64,000 nucleotides of DNA from Tindallia magadiensis (GTDB lineage Bacteria > Bacillota > Clostridia > Peptostreptococcales > Tindalliaceae). The stretch is taken from assembly GCF_900113635.1 (NCBI RefSeq), contig NZ_FOQA01000001.1, positions 186,001-250,000 on the forward strand. The letters are read 5' to 3'. A program made the translations under genes and the position numbers. Of this stretch, positions 47,240 to 56,533 are shown in pieces (the stretch's first letter is position 1; the number at the start of each line of letters is the position of its first letter). Under the pieces are notes generated by a model. That model was not told where the DNA came from. It saw only the letters and a list, made by a program, of their open reading frames with translations, and searched no databases.

Positions 47240-49267
47240 TTATACACTCACCACCCCGACTGACTCGATTTCTACAGTAGGATCTATTTCATTATATGAC
47301 AAAATGATCAAATCATTAGACAACTGTTCAGACAAGCGTTTAAAATATAGTCTGACAATAGGCGCTGTAACTATAATGGGTTGTTCTCCCATAGAAATCA
47401 ATTTTTGCACCTGTTTTGACAGGCTATTCAAAATCCTCTGAATCAAATCAGGTTCTAAAGATACATATGTGCCACTCTCTGTTTTTTTAAGGGAGTCCAT
47501 AATCGTTTGCTCTAATGATTTATCTAATATTACCACACGTGATGGATGTGAAGTAATAAACTGTTTGGTTATAGCCCTCCCCAAAGCCTGTCTAACATAC
47601 TCTGTTAACATATCTGTGTCTCGCGTAATGGTTGAATAATCAGCTAGTGTTTCCAATATACTAACCATATCTCTAATAGAAATACCTTCCTTTAGCAGGT
47701 TTACTAATACTTTCTGAATTTCTCCTAAAGAAAGTTGATTTGGAACTAATTCATCTACTAAAGCTGTATTCTCTTCCTTTACGTTATCAATAAGTTTCTT
47801 AACATCTTGCCTCCCCATGAGTTCAAAAGCATGTTTCTTTATAATTTCAGTTAAATGAGTTGCGATAATCGAAGGGGGATCTACTACAGTAAACCCTGAA
47901 GCTTCAGCCTTTTCTCTTTCTTGTTCCGTTATCCATTTTGCAGGAAGACCAAAGGCAGGTTCAATGGTATCAATACCTTCTAAATCACCATCGGCCATTC
48001 CTGGATTCATAGCCATATAATGATCAAACATAATTTCTCCTGAAGTAATCTCAATACCTTTAATCTTAATAACGTACTGATTTGGCTCTAATTGTATATT
48101 GTCACGTAGTCGAATCATCGGAACAATAATACCAAGCTCAAGAGCACATTGTCGTCTAATCATCACAAGTCGATCAAAAAGGTCTCCACCTTGAGTAGAA
48201 TCAGCTAAAGGTAATATCCCGTACCCAAATTCAAGTTCTATAGGATCAACGTTTAAGAGTGGCATAACGTTTTCTGGCTTTCTCTTTTCTTCTAATTCTT
48301 CTTCAATGACATCTATAGGCTCTTCTTCTGAAACCTGTTTTATTTCCCTTCTCAAACTTAACCCTAATAGAAGGAAGGCTATAGATAAAAATAAAAACGG
48401 AAAAGTCGGAAGAGGTGTTATCCCAAAAAACAAAAGAACTCCTGAGATAATTAACATAACTGTCGGTTGCTGAAAAAGTTGTTTCAAAACATCTCCACCA
48501 AGATTACCTTCTGATGCCGCTCGTGTTACTACTATACCGGTTCCTGTAGATATAAGCAAAGCTGGTATTTGAGTAACCAGGCCATCTCCAACAGTCAGTA
48601 ACGTATACTTTTGAATAGCTTCTGCAAAAGACAGTCCCCCTATAGCAACCCCTATGACAAAGCCAGCAATAATATTAATTAACGTTATAAGTATCCCCGC
48701 TATCGCATCACCTTTTACAAATTTACTTGCACCATCCATAGCTCCATAGAAATCAGCTTCCTGTTGAATTTTTTTTCTTCTATCACGAGCTTGAATATCA
48801 TCAATCAGTCCAGTATTTAAATCAGCATCTATTGCCATTTGCTTGCCCGGCATTGCATCAAGGGTAAATCGAGCTGCTACCTCAGCAACACGTTCAGATC
48901 CTTTAGTAATCACAAGAAACTGAACAAGAACGATAATTGTAAAGACTATAAAACCAACAATCGCATTGCCTTGCATCACGAAGTTCCCAAAAGTATCAAT
49001 AACACTACCAGCATCACCTTGGGATAAAATATATCGAGTAGTAGTAATGTTGAGAGATAATCTAATCAAAGTTGTAACCAATAGTATCGAAGGGAATATG
49101 GAAAAATCCAGAGCTTCCTTTATATACATGGAAAGAATTAAGATCAAAAGTGCTAATGAAATATTAAAACTTAACAGAACATCAACTGCTCCTAGTGGGA
49201 TAGGTATAACTATTATGATCACTATTGCTATAACAGCTAGAACAACAAAGATATCCCCTTTATTCAT
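47240..49267 (-). CDS. flhA: flagellar export gate protein FlhA
   Basis: FlhA forms the nonameric ring of the type III export gate and docks chaperone-substrate complexes. The 675-residue protein has about eight membrane helices (1-310) including the FHIPEP-type loop (GAMDGASKFVKGDAIAG), then a linker and the large cytoplasmic domain (about 345-675). GGAGG precedes the ATG at 49267 by 8 bases; the open frame upstream is inside flhB. It overlaps flhB by 8 bases. Confidence 0.97.
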   Translation of the reverse strand: MNKGDIFVVLAVIAIVIIIVIPIPLGAVDVLLSFNISLALLILILSMYIKEALDFSIFPSILLVTTLIRLSLNITTTRYILSQGDAGSVIDTFGNFVMQGNAIVGFIVFTIIVLVQFLVITKGSERVAEVAARFTLDAMPGKQMAIDADLNTGLIDDIQARDRRKKIQQEADFYGAMDGASKFVKGDAIAGILITLINIIAGFVIGVAIGGLSFAEAIQKYTLLTVGDGLVTQIPALLISTGTGIVVTRAASEGNLGGDVLKQLFQQPTVMLIISGVLLFFGITPLPTFPFLFLSIAFLLLGLSLRREIKQVSEEEPIDVIEEELEEKRKPENVMPLLNVDPIELEFGYGILPLADSTQGGDLFDRLVMIRRQCALELGIIVPMIRLRDNIQLEPNQYVIKIKGIEITSGEIMFDHYMAMNPGMADGDLEGIDTIEPAFGLPAKWITEQEREKAEASGFTVVDPPSIIATHLTEIIKKHAFELMGRQDVKKLIDNVKEENTALVDELVPNQLSLGEIQKVLVNLLKEGISIRDMVSILETLADYSTITRDTDMLTEYVRQALGRAITKQFITSHPSRVVILDKSLEQTIMDSLKKTESGTYVSLEPDLIQRILNSLSKQVQKLISMGEQPIIVTAPIVRLYFKRLSEQLSNDLIILSYNEIDPTVEIESVGVVSV

Positions 49268-50369
49268 TTGAAGCTCCTCCTCTACGTGTAGCATCCATCT
49301 GATAAACATAAGCAAGGATTTCTGCAACGGATTCATATAATTCTGGAGGAATAGTATCTCCAATATTAACTGTATGATATAAAGTTTTTGCAAGATATTT
49401 ATTTTCTACCATTTGAACACCTTTTTCTGATGCGATTTTTTTAATATTTTGAGCAACTATATTCTGTCCTTTTGCAAGAACAAACGGTGCTGCATATTCT
49501 CCTGGAGAATATTTTAAGGCTACAGCATAATGAGTTGGATTCGTAACAACCACATCTGCTTTCGGTACTTCATCCATCATACGCCTCATAGAAATTTGCA
49601 TTTGTTTTTGTCTGATTTTTGATTTTATCTTCGGGTCACCTTCTATTTGTTTTTGCTCATCTTTGACTTCCTGTTTGCTCATCTTTAATTTCTTCTCATA
49701 TTCATATTTTTGATATATATAATCCAATATCCCTAAAATAATCAATAGGATTCCAGCTCTTATGCCAATATTAAACGTGATTCCAATTATAATTTCAACT
49801 GTCTGTTCTATTTCTAGTGATGTTAAGCTAAAGATTGTTTCTAATTGACCTACTAGATAAAAGTATACAATATAACTGATGAAAATAATTTTAATCAAAG
49901 ACTTAATTAATTCTACAATTTTCTCCATAGAAAACAACTTTTTAAGCCCCTTAATTGGACTAAGTTTATTAAGCTTTGGTTGTAACGGCTTCGAAGTTAA
50001 TAAAAATCCAACTTGTAAATAGCTACATATTATTCCAATAATAAGAACACTAAAAGCTAGAGGTAAAATAATAATAAATAATCGTATCGTAAGTGATGTC
50101 GTTAACTTATGAACATTAGATATTGAATAAAGGTTATGGTTTAACATTAAATCTTCATAAACATTAATGGTCAGTATCCTGATGGAACTACCATAATAAT
50201 TAGATAACAAAAAAAGCAGGACAAACGCAGCAAGCAGGGTAAAAGCAGTATTTACTTCCTTGCTAAACAGCACTTGTCCCTCTTCTCGAGATTTTTTCCT
50301 TTTTCTTGGTGTAGCTTTTTCAGTCTTTTCTTGATCTGCAAAAAGCTGTAAATCGATCATTAAGATCAT
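49260..50369 (-). CDS. flhB: flagellar export switch protein FlhB
   Basis: FlhB switches export specificity from rod/hook to filament proteins. The 369-residue protein starts with KTEKATPRKRKKSREEGQV, has four membrane helices and a cytoplasmic domain with the self-cleavage motif NPTH at 277-280. The tail ends RRGGASNE. AAGGA lies 7 bases before the ATG at 50369; a second ATG nine bases downstream is possible. It follows fliR by 10 bases. Confidence 0.96.
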   Translation of the reverse strand: MILMIDLQLFADQEKTEKATPRKRKKSREEGQVLFSKEVNTAFTLLAAFVLLFLLSNYYGSSIRILTINVYEDLMLNHNLYSISNVHKLTTSLTIRLFIIILPLAFSVLIIGIICSYLQVGFLLTSKPLQPKLNKLSPIKGLKKLFSMEKIVELIKSLIKIIFISYIVYFYLVGQLETIFSLTSLEIEQTVEIIIGITFNIGIRAGILLIILGILDYIYQKYEYEKKLKMSKQEVKDEQKQIEGDPKIKSKIRQKQMQISMRRMMDEVPKADVVVTNPTHYAVALKYSPGEYAAPFVLAKGQNIVAQNIKKIASEKGVQMVENKYLAKTLYHTVNIGDTIPPELYESVAEILAYVYQMDATRRGGASNE

Positions 50370-50379
50370 ATAATCATCC

Positions 50380-51162
50380 TTATATAAGTATTCTCATGAA
50401 ACTATAAACTCCACGGAATATTCGATCAAAAAACCCTTCTGAAAAAGGTAAGACTGTTTGAAGTGTTATCCATACTGTTAGCAAACCGACAATAATTCGA
50501 AGAGGCATTCCAACAACAAAAACATTTATTTGTGGCATAGTTTTAGCAAATATTCCAAGCATTACATTTGCTAAAAAGGCAGTCATCATAATCGGTGCGC
50601 TTAATATAAAAGCAAGGATAGTGATATCTCTGAACAAGCTAATAACAAACTCAACAAAGTTTAAGTTCATAGAAATTGTATGTCCTATAGGGATAAATTT
50701 ATAGCTATCGTACAAAGTTCTAATAAAAATATGGTGTCCATTAATTCCTAAAAATAAAAGCATAAAAAGTATATTATAGAAATTCCCAAATATGGGAACT
50801 TCCATATCTGTTAATGGATCAATAACATTCGCTAGTGCAAAACCAGTTTGTCTATCCATTACAGTACCGGCTAAAAAAAACATCGCAAAATAAACAGTTC
50901 CAATAAAACCAATAGCTATACCTACTGCAAATTCTTGTAAGATAAAATAGGTGTATAATGGAAAGCTATCCAGCACTGTTGGTTGGGTAGTATGCATCAA
51001 CGGTAACATTATAAAAGATATCATTACGGATAATCCTAAACGTGTTATCATGGGTACATTTTCATTACCTAACACAGGAGCAATTGAAAACAAACCCGTA
51101 ACTCGAACCAATATTAATAGAAAAAGTTCAACATTTAACAATATAAAATCTACAATTGACAT
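50380..51162 (-). CDS. fliR: flagellar export protein FliR
   Basis: FliR is part of the FliP-FliQ-FliR export channel in the basal body. The 260-residue hydrophobic protein has about six membrane helices and family sequence such as RVTGLFSIAPVLG near the start and DRQTGFALANVIDP near residue 115. The ATG at 51162 has GGAAGG 6 bases upstream. It lies 21 bases after fliQ. Confidence 0.95.
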   Translation of the reverse strand: MSIVDFILLNVELFLLILVRVTGLFSIAPVLGNENVPMITRLGLSVMISFIMLPLMHTTQPTVLDSFPLYTYFILQEFAVGIAIGFIGTVYFAMFFLAGTVMDRQTGFALANVIDPLTDMEVPIFGNFYNILFMLLFLGINGHHIFIRTLYDSYKFIPIGHTISMNLNFVEFVISLFRDITILAFILSAPIMMTAFLANVMLGIFAKTMPQINVFVVGMPLRIIVGLLTVWITLQTVLPFSEGFFDRIFRGVYSFMRILI

Positions 51163-51183
51163 CAAGATCCTTCCGATCAAGTA

Positions 51184-51453
51184 TTATTGAATAAAACGAC
51201 TAAGGTCTTCGAATAAAGTGTTCGTAAAATTAATTAAAATCGAAAGAAGCCAAGGGGAAAAAATGATTATCGATGTGAAGACAGCAATTATCTTCGGAAC
51301 AAATGTTAAAGTCTGCTCTTGAATAGATGTAATTGTTTGAAAAATACTTACTGACAATCCAACAATCAATCCAAAACCCAACATCGGTGCTGACATTAGT
51401 AAAATAGTAAGCATTGTCTGTTGTCCAAGCTCAATGATCATACCCTCATTCAT
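51184..51453 (-). CDS. fliQ: flagellar export protein FliQ
   Basis: This 89-residue protein has two membrane helices and is a component of the helical FliPQR gate. It shows the family block GLSVSIFQTITSIQEQTLTF and a C-terminal FTNTLFEDL. The ATG at 51453 has GAGGG 7 bases upstream. The stop of fliP lies in the upstream leader, so spacing is minimal. Confidence 0.95.
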   Translation of the reverse strand: MNEGMIIELGQQTMLTILLMSAPMLGFGLIVGLSVSIFQTITSIQEQTLTFVPKIIAVFTSIIIFSPWLLSILINFTNTLFEDLSRFIQ

Positions 51454-51467
51454 AGTTTTTCCCTCTC

Positions 51468-52280
51468 TCAATTAAAACTCCCAACAAGAGATCTAATAAT
51501 AATATTCCAACCATCTACCATGATAAACAATAGCAACTTAAAGGGCAATGAAATCATCGCCGGAGGAAGCATCATCATTCCCATTGAAAGCAAAGTACTT
51601 GCGATTACCATATCTAGCACAATGAAAGGTATAAATAAAACAAATCCCATCTGAAAAGCTGTCTTTAATTCACTTATAATAAACGCTGGAATTAATACCG
51701 TATTGGATATGGTGTCTAAATCTTCAGATGGCGATTCGTCAGCAATTTCCATAAACATAGCAAGATCCTGCTGGCGTGTTTGCCTAAACATGAAATCTCT
51801 TATAGGTTCCATGGCGTTTTCAAATGCCTCAATTTGATTAATCTCTTCATTCAAATACGGTTGAAATGCATTTTGATTAATATCAGCAACTACATTCCTC
51901 ATTGTAAATAAAGTTAAAAATAAGGCTAATCCTATAATAACCTGATTAGGTGGTGTCGTTTGGGTCGCTAAAGCTCTTCGAATAAATCCAAGAACAATTA
52001 CTATTCTAGTAAAACTTGTTAACATTATCAAAATGGCAGGAGCAAGTGATAAAACCGTTAACAAAAGAAGAATTTGAACCGTTACAGCAACATCCTCAGG
52101 AGAGTCCGCTTCGTTAAAATTTAATTCTAGTCCAGGAATTGGAATTTGAGCAGCTTCCACTCGTATTGGTTCCATAAGAAAGATTATCATAAAAAAGAAA
52201 GGAATTAAAAACAAAAATAATTTACCAATCTTTGGCGCCTTATTAGAATAAAATGAATATAATTTACTAATTCTGATCAC
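51468..52280 (-). CDS. fliP: flagellar export protein FliP
   Basis: FliP is the core channel subunit of the type III export gate. The protein is about 267-270 residues. A signal peptide (hydrophobic stretch FLIPFFFMIIFL ending VEAA) precedes the mature part PGLELNF; the family blocks TSFTRIVIVLGFIRRALATQ and ELKTAFQMGF are present, and four membrane helices follow. The start is unclear. The GTG at 52280 sits inside its own ribosome-binding sequence AAAAGGGTGATC. That sequence is better placed for the ATT at 52269-52271, 8 bases after AAGGG. Downstream of and close to fliO. Confidence 0.93.
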   Translation of the reverse strand: MIRISKLYSFYSNKAPKIGKLFLFLIPFFFMIIFLMEPIRVEAAQIPIPGLELNFNEADSPEDVAVTVQILLLLTVLSLAPAILIMLTSFTRIVIVLGFIRRALATQTTPPNQVIIGLALFLTLFTMRNVVADINQNAFQPYLNEEINQIEAFENAMEPIRDFMFRQTRQQDLAMFMEIADESPSEDLDTISNTVLIPAFIISELKTAFQMGFVLFIPFIVLDMVIASTLLSMGMMMLPPAMISLPFKLLLFIMVDGWNIIIRSLVGSFN

Positions 52281-52284
52281 CCTT

Positions 52285-52674
52285 TTAGTTTTTTTCCTTT
52301 CTTTTCGTTTTATAATTTCTCCAATTTTGAGCAAAAGCACTCCAGCTAATTTTATCACTTTTGTCATACTCTTCATTTTCGACATATTCTGCAACGTTAT
52401 CCTTAGTATCTACCCATTCCTTAAATGTCATTTTATCTAGCTGTTCAATGCTTTTACCATTACTTGCAATAATATAAACCATCAATCCATTTTTGATGGT
52501 ATATATAGATATACTACCTGTGACAACAACCTTTTCAAGAACACCGCTGTGACGATTTTTAGTTAAACGCTTCGTTTTTTTTGCAATCCAAATAGTAGTG
52601 CAATATGCCACAAAAATGACCCCTGTTGTCATTATTAAATACAAAAACATCGATATAAAATAATCATAACCCAC
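52285..52674 (-). CDS. fliO: flagellar biosynthesis protein FliO/FliZ
   Basis: FliO is a membrane-bound chaperone for assembly of the FliP ring. The 129-residue protein has one N-terminal membrane helix (about 8-30, MTTGVIFVAYCTTIW) and a cytoplasmic domain with a GVLEKVVVTGSISIYTIK strand pair, the FliO fold. The tail is lysine-rich. I use the GTG at 52674, 8 bases after AGGTG; a GTG at 52683 is also in frame. Identification rests mostly on size, topology and position before fliP. Confidence 0.8.
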   Translation of the reverse strand: MGYDYFISMFLYLIMTTGVIFVAYCTTIWIAKKTKRLTKNRHSGVLEKVVVTGSISIYTIKNGLMVYIIASNGKSIEQLDKMTFKEWVDTKDNVAEYVENEEYDKSDKISWSAFAQNWRNYKTKRKEKN

Positions 52675-52694
52675 CTTAAACACACCTGTCTATA

Positions 52695-53057
52695 CTAACC
52701 TATTACTTTTTTTACTGCTTCTAAAACTCGCTCTGCCTGGAAAGGCTTTACAATAAAATCTTTAGCACCTGCTTGTATTGCCTCAATTACCATACTTTGT
52801 TGACCCATAGCAGAACACATGATGATTTTAGCGTTCGGATCAATACCTTTGATCGTTTTAACTGCTTCGATCCCATCCATTTCTGGCATGGTAATGTCCA
52901 TTATGGTTAATTCAGGGCTTAATTCCTTAAACTTTTCAACTGCAATTGCTCCATTTTCAGCTTCACCTACAACTTCCATTCCATTCTTTGTTAATACATC
53001 TTTAATCATCATACGCATAAAAGCAGCATCATCTACAATTAAAATTCCATTTGCCAT
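52695..53057 (-). CDS. cheY: chemotaxis response regulator CheY
   Basis: CheY-P binds FliM and FliY and sets the direction of motor rotation. The 120-residue single receiver domain has the acidic pair Asp9-Asp10, phospho-acceptor Asp54 (TIMDITMPEMDG), Ser in CSAMGQQ and Lys in FIVKPFQ. The signal path is complete in this window: CheA phosphorylates it, CheC and FliY can dephosphorylate it. AAGGAGG lies 7 bases before the ATG. It follows fliY after a 101-base gap with a hairpin. Confidence 0.96.
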   Translation of the reverse strand: MANGILIVDDAAFMRMMIKDVLTKNGMEVVGEAENGAIAVEKFKELSPELTIMDITMPEMDGIEAVKTIKGIDPNAKIIMCSAMGQQSMVIEAIQAGAKDFIVKPFQAERVLEAVKKVIG

Positions 53058-53075
53058 CCTAGTTCCTCCTTATGT

Positions 53076-53134
53076 TTCGTTCTTGTGTATTTTATTTGAA
53101 GAAGAACGAATAATTATTTCAATTTATAATTATA
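53076..53134 (-). other. hairpin and possible -10 box upstream of cheY
   Basis: In the 101-base gap between fliY and cheY, TATAAT (53134-53129) could be a -10 box, but no good -35 box lies 16-18 bases before it. Downstream, TTCGTTCTT and AAGAACGAA (53110-53102 and 53084-53076) form a 9-bp stem with a 17-base loop just before the cheY ribosome-binding site. It has no T-run, so it is more likely a processing or stability element than a terminator. Confidence 0.45.
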
Positions 53135-53158
53135 TCATATCTTGTTTTGAAAAAAGCA

Positions 53159-54349
53159 CTATATTTTAGAAAAACGTTTGTTAGGATTTACGATGTCAGT
53201 GATTCTAATACCGTAATTTTCGTCTATTACCACTACTTCACCTTTAGCAACATACTGTCCATTAACCATAATATCTAGCGGTTCTCCTACCACACGATCA
53301 AGTTCCACAATGGTACCAGGACCAAATTCAAGTACTTCATTGATTTTTTTCACTGTCCTACCCAGTTCTACAGTAACTTTTAGTGGTACATCCTGGATTA
53401 AGGAAATGTTTTCAGGAATCCCTCTTTCCGCTGGTTGCTCATCAAATGACTGAAAGTGAGCTGGTTGCACATTTACGTTTCTAGGTTTCTGATTTGATGA
53501 TTTTGGCTCACTATCAAAGTCAAGATCAAAATCATAACCTTGATCTGACGATGACTCCTGTTTCGATATTGTCGATTGTTCAGATTGCTGTTCAGCGGCT
53601 GTATTGTTTGGAGGTTGTGATACAACATCATTATCTGATGGCAATGATTCATCTCCACTTTCCGGCATAAGCGTACGCACCATCTCTTTAGCAAAATCTA
53701 ATGGTATTAACTGCATTATCTCACTATCAATAAGTCCTTCAATTTCCATCCTAAATGATATTCTAATAATATTTTCATCAAGATCTGAAAAATACTCATC
53801 TAGGTCAGGGGTTTTCATATCAAGCCTAAAAGGCTTTGGTGGGCTAATATCAATTTTTTTCATGAACATTTCTGAAAGGGAAGTAGCTGAAGATCCAACC
53901 ATTTGATTCATAGCTTCTGCAATAGCACTTAAATGAAGATCTGAAATTGGATCATCTGTTTGATCTGGTTCTTGTCCCATCATTAAATTTGTAATAATTT
54001 TTACATCATTTTCCCTCAATACCATTAAGTTTGTACCCTCAATACCTTCTTTGTATTTAACTTCAACTGCCACAAAAGGTACAGGGTATTCATCAGCTAT
54101 TTCTTTTAACGACATCATCGAAACTTTAGGTGTTGTTATAACAACTTTATGGTTTAATAAAGTTGATAGTGTCGTTGCTGCTGTGCCCATACTAATATTG
54201 CCGATTTCGCCAATGGTATCTTTCTCTTGATCTGTAAAATTTTCTTTAGAAACCGATTCATTATTTTCTTGTGGGTCAGAAGCTGAGTCACTACCGCCCC
54301 CACTTAATAGGGCATCAATTTCTTCCTGCGACAACATATCACTCATCAT
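53159..54349 (-). CDS. fliY: flagellar motor switch phosphatase FliY
   Basis: FliY is a switch-ring protein that fuses a CheC-like CheY-P phosphatase to a FliN-like domain. The 396-residue protein starts with a CheY-binding peptide (LSQEEIDALLSGGG), then CheC-type repeats (GEIGNISMGTAATTLS near 47 and AIAEAMNQMVGSSATSLSEM near 145), a long Ser/Gln/Glu-rich linker (about 225-305), and a SpoA domain (about 315-396). The ATG overlaps fliM by 11 bases and has GGAGG upstream. Confidence 0.96.
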   Translation of the reverse strand: MMSDMLSQEEIDALLSGGGSDSASDPQENNESVSKENFTDQEKDTIGEIGNISMGTAATTLSTLLNHKVVITTPKVSMMSLKEIADEYPVPFVAVEVKYKEGIEGTNLMVLRENDVKIITNLMMGQEPDQTDDPISDLHLSAIAEAMNQMVGSSATSLSEMFMKKIDISPPKPFRLDMKTPDLDEYFSDLDENIIRISFRMEIEGLIDSEIMQLIPLDFAKEMVRTLMPESGDESLPSDNDVVSQPPNNTAAEQQSEQSTISKQESSSDQGYDFDLDFDSEPKSSNQKPRNVNVQPAHFQSFDEQPAERGIPENISLIQDVPLKVTVELGRTVKKINEVLEFGPGTIVELDRVVGEPLDIMVNGQYVAKGEVVVIDENYGIRITDIVNPNKRFSKI

Positions 54350-55334
54350 CTTCTTCTCCCTCCAATTCCTTGCTAATAATCTTAACTGCCATCTTATTAT
54401 TGCTGGTACCAGGCAAAGCAGAATACTTCGCCTTATCTCCTACGTAAAGCAGTAACTCACTATCCAGTGTAGTATCTAATTCTATCACATCTCCTATTTG
54501 AAGTTGCAGAAAATCTTTTACAGTTATATGAGTTGATGCAATTTCTGCAATTAACTCCACATTTGTTTTTTCTAGTCTAGCTTGTAATTTTTTGCGATCT
54601 TCTTCCGTAACCGTTTTACTCACACTTGCGAACCAAAACTTCGTACTCAGTTTGTCTATTATCGGTTCAAGAACAATATGCGGCAGACAAATATTTAGCA
54701 TTCCCTCCAAGTCACCAATTTTAAGACTCAACGTAACTAGTGCTATCGTTTCATTAGGCGAAACAATTTGAGCAAATTGTGGATTCGTTTCAATTTTTTC
54801 TAATTTAGGGTTGAGTTCAATGACGTTTTCCCAAGGATCTATCATTAAATCAGTAACCTGTCGCTTAAGCCTTTTTAGCAAAGTTAATTCTATTTCAGTG
54901 AATGTTCTGCTTTCATTAAAGGGTTTTCCGCTACCACCCAAAATACGATCAATAATATTAAACGCTATACTAGGCGATAGATCAATGATCACTTGTCCTG
55001 ATAAAGGTTCAAAGTTCACAATAGACAGCACCGCCGGATTTACTACAGAATTACTGAATTCATAATACGTTAATTCTTCAACATTGATAACTTCAGCATG
55101 AATATAAGTTCGAAGATATCCTGATAAAAAAGTATTCAGTGCTCTGGCAAAGTTTTCATGTATTATTTGCAACGTTCTCAACTGATCCTTGGCTAACTTT
55201 TTAGGACTTCTAAAGTCATATAATTTAACTTTTGATTCCTCTTTTTCATCCTTCATTTCGTCTGCGTCAACTTCACCACTGCTTAATTGAGCCAGCAACG
55301 CATCAATTTCATTTTGGGACAGAACGTCTGCCAA
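54339..55334 (-). CDS. fliM: flagellar motor switch protein FliM
   Basis: FliM forms the middle of the C-ring and binds CheY-P. The 331-residue protein starts MADVLSQNEIDALLAQ, the CheY-binding motif, followed by an acidic linker, the CheC-like middle domain (about 45-240, with RILGGSGKPF) and a C-terminal SpoA domain (about 250-325). I use the TTG at 55334, 8 bases after GGAGG; the in-frame GTG at 55343 lies in the ribosome-binding site. It follows fliL by 12 bases. Confidence 0.96.
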   Translation of the reverse strand: MADVLSQNEIDALLAQLSSGEVDADEMKDEKEESKVKLYDFRSPKKLAKDQLRTLQIIHENFARALNTFLSGYLRTYIHAEVINVEELTYYEFSNSVVNPAVLSIVNFEPLSGQVIIDLSPSIAFNIIDRILGGSGKPFNESRTFTEIELTLLKRLKRQVTDLMIDPWENVIELNPKLEKIETNPQFAQIVSPNETIALVTLSLKIGDLEGMLNICLPHIVLEPIIDKLSTKFWFASVSKTVTEEDRKKLQARLEKTNVELIAEIASTHITVKDFLQLQIGDVIELDTTLDSELLLYVGDKAKYSALPGTSNNKMAVKIISKELEGEEDDE

Positions 55335-55346
55335 CGTTGCCACCTC

Positions 55347-55760
55347 CTATTGTACAATATAGTCGATAAAATAAACGTTGGTTATGCTTTCAGATTCGAC
55401 AACTTCTGAAATAATGTTTATTAACTCTTGTCGGAGTTCTTGCTGCCCATCTTGTGTAAGAACATCATCAGGTGTTTTGCTTATTAATGTTTTAATCACT
55501 CGATCTCTGAGCACAACATTTTTTTCTTCAAAATATGCAATTAAATCACTATCTGTTGTTTCAATAACAATTTCTCCGTTAAAAAAACTCCTTTGATTTC
55601 CTAAGTTTGTAGAGAATTCACCTAGGTTGTATTCATAAGTAGGCAATGGACTATCCGCATCAGGACTTCTAAAAACAAATAAGTACAAAACACCACCAAC
55701 AATAATTGCTGTAATTAAAAATGCAACCAATGCAATAATAATAATTTTTTTTAATTCCAT
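55347..55760 (-). CDS. fliL: flagellar basal body-associated protein FliL
   Basis: FliL surrounds the stator and supports torque. The 137-residue protein has one N-terminal membrane helix (about 6-29) and an extracytoplasmic domain with LGEFSTNLG and the typical end RQELINIISEVVESESITNVYFIDYIVQ-like block. GGAG is 8 bases before the ATG. It lies between motB and fliM, so stator and switch genes are expressed together. Confidence 0.92.
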   Translation of the reverse strand: MELKKIIIIALVAFLITAIIVGGVLYLFVFRSPDADSPLPTYEYNLGEFSTNLGNQRSFFNGEIVIETTDSDLIAYFEEKNVVLRDRVIKTLISKTPDDVLTQDGQQELRQELINIISEVVESESITNVYFIDYIVQ

Positions 55761-55786
55761 CTGCTACACTCCTTAGTTTATAAGCC

Positions 55787-56533
55787 TTAAAAAGAAGACT
55801 CTGCATACTCAGAACGAAGAACAACTAAGTCTACCCTTCTATTTTGCGCTTTATTTTCAGGTGTATCATTAGGAGCTACGGGATGATATTCGCCATACCC
55901 CGAAGCCCTAAATCTGAGAGGTGATAGCCCAACTTCTTCAATCATGTAACGAACTACTGTTGCTGAGCGCGCTACAGACAACTCCCAATTTGTAGGAAAA
56001 GGGGCACCTGGTCTTAGAGGATCAGTATCTGTATGGCCTTCTACACTCACATTTTTATCTAAAAACTCTGGTTCAGCTAATACCTCTCCAACAAAATTAA
56101 GCAATTCTTCAGATTCTAGTTTTATGTCAGCTCTTCCTGAATCAAAGAGTACATTGTCTTGAAATCGCAACACAAGCCCTCTTGTCTGAAGTGTTACCAA
56201 TACATCCGCTTGCATGTTTCTTTCTTCGAGAAACTCTTCAAGTCGCTCCTTTAAATGTCTAAAATCTTCGAGTTCTTGCAATTCTTGCATCGTCAAGTCA
56301 TCCATAGCCGATTCCGAAAGTACTTCACTAGGCTCTATGGTTCTTCCGGCATCAAGAACTCCTACCGCTCCCTGAAAAGACCTTATAAATGCATCAAGTT
56401 TTGCTACATCTACTTCGGAAAAAGCAAACAACAGAACAAAAAAACAAAGTAGTAGTGTGACCATATCGCCATAAGTGGTCATCCATAAGGGGGCTCCCGG
56501 TTTTTGTTCTTCTTGAGGTTTTTTGCGAGCCAT
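55787..56533 (-). CDS. motB: flagellar stator protein MotB
   Basis: MotB anchors the stator to peptidoglycan and carries the essential ion-binding Asp. The 248-residue protein has the membrane helix with Asp23 (TTYGDMVTLLLCFFVLLF), a plug/linker region and an OmpA-like domain (about 115-240) with VEGHTDTDP and NRRVDLVV. Start TAATG overlaps the motA stop. I cannot tell from sequence whether protons or sodium drive it. Confidence 0.95.
   Translation of the reverse strand: MARKKPQEEQKPGAPLWMTTYGDMVTLLLCFFVLLFAFSEVDVAKLDAFIRSFQGAVGVLDAGRTIEPSEVLSESAMDDLTMQELQELEDFRHLKERLEEFLEERNMQADVLVTLQTRGLVLRFQDNVLFDSGRADIKLESEELLNFVGEVLAEPEFLDKNVSVEGHTDTDPLRPGAPFPTNWELSVARSATVVRYMIEEVGLSPLRFRASGYGEYHPVAPNDTPENKAQNRRVDLVVLRSEYAESSF

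Noticed and set aside
56400-56470. Attempt to read the driving ion (H+ or Na+) from the MotB membrane helix
   Set aside because: Residues after Asp23 differ from both Bacillus MotB and MotS, and I could not align the diagnostic positions safely by eye.
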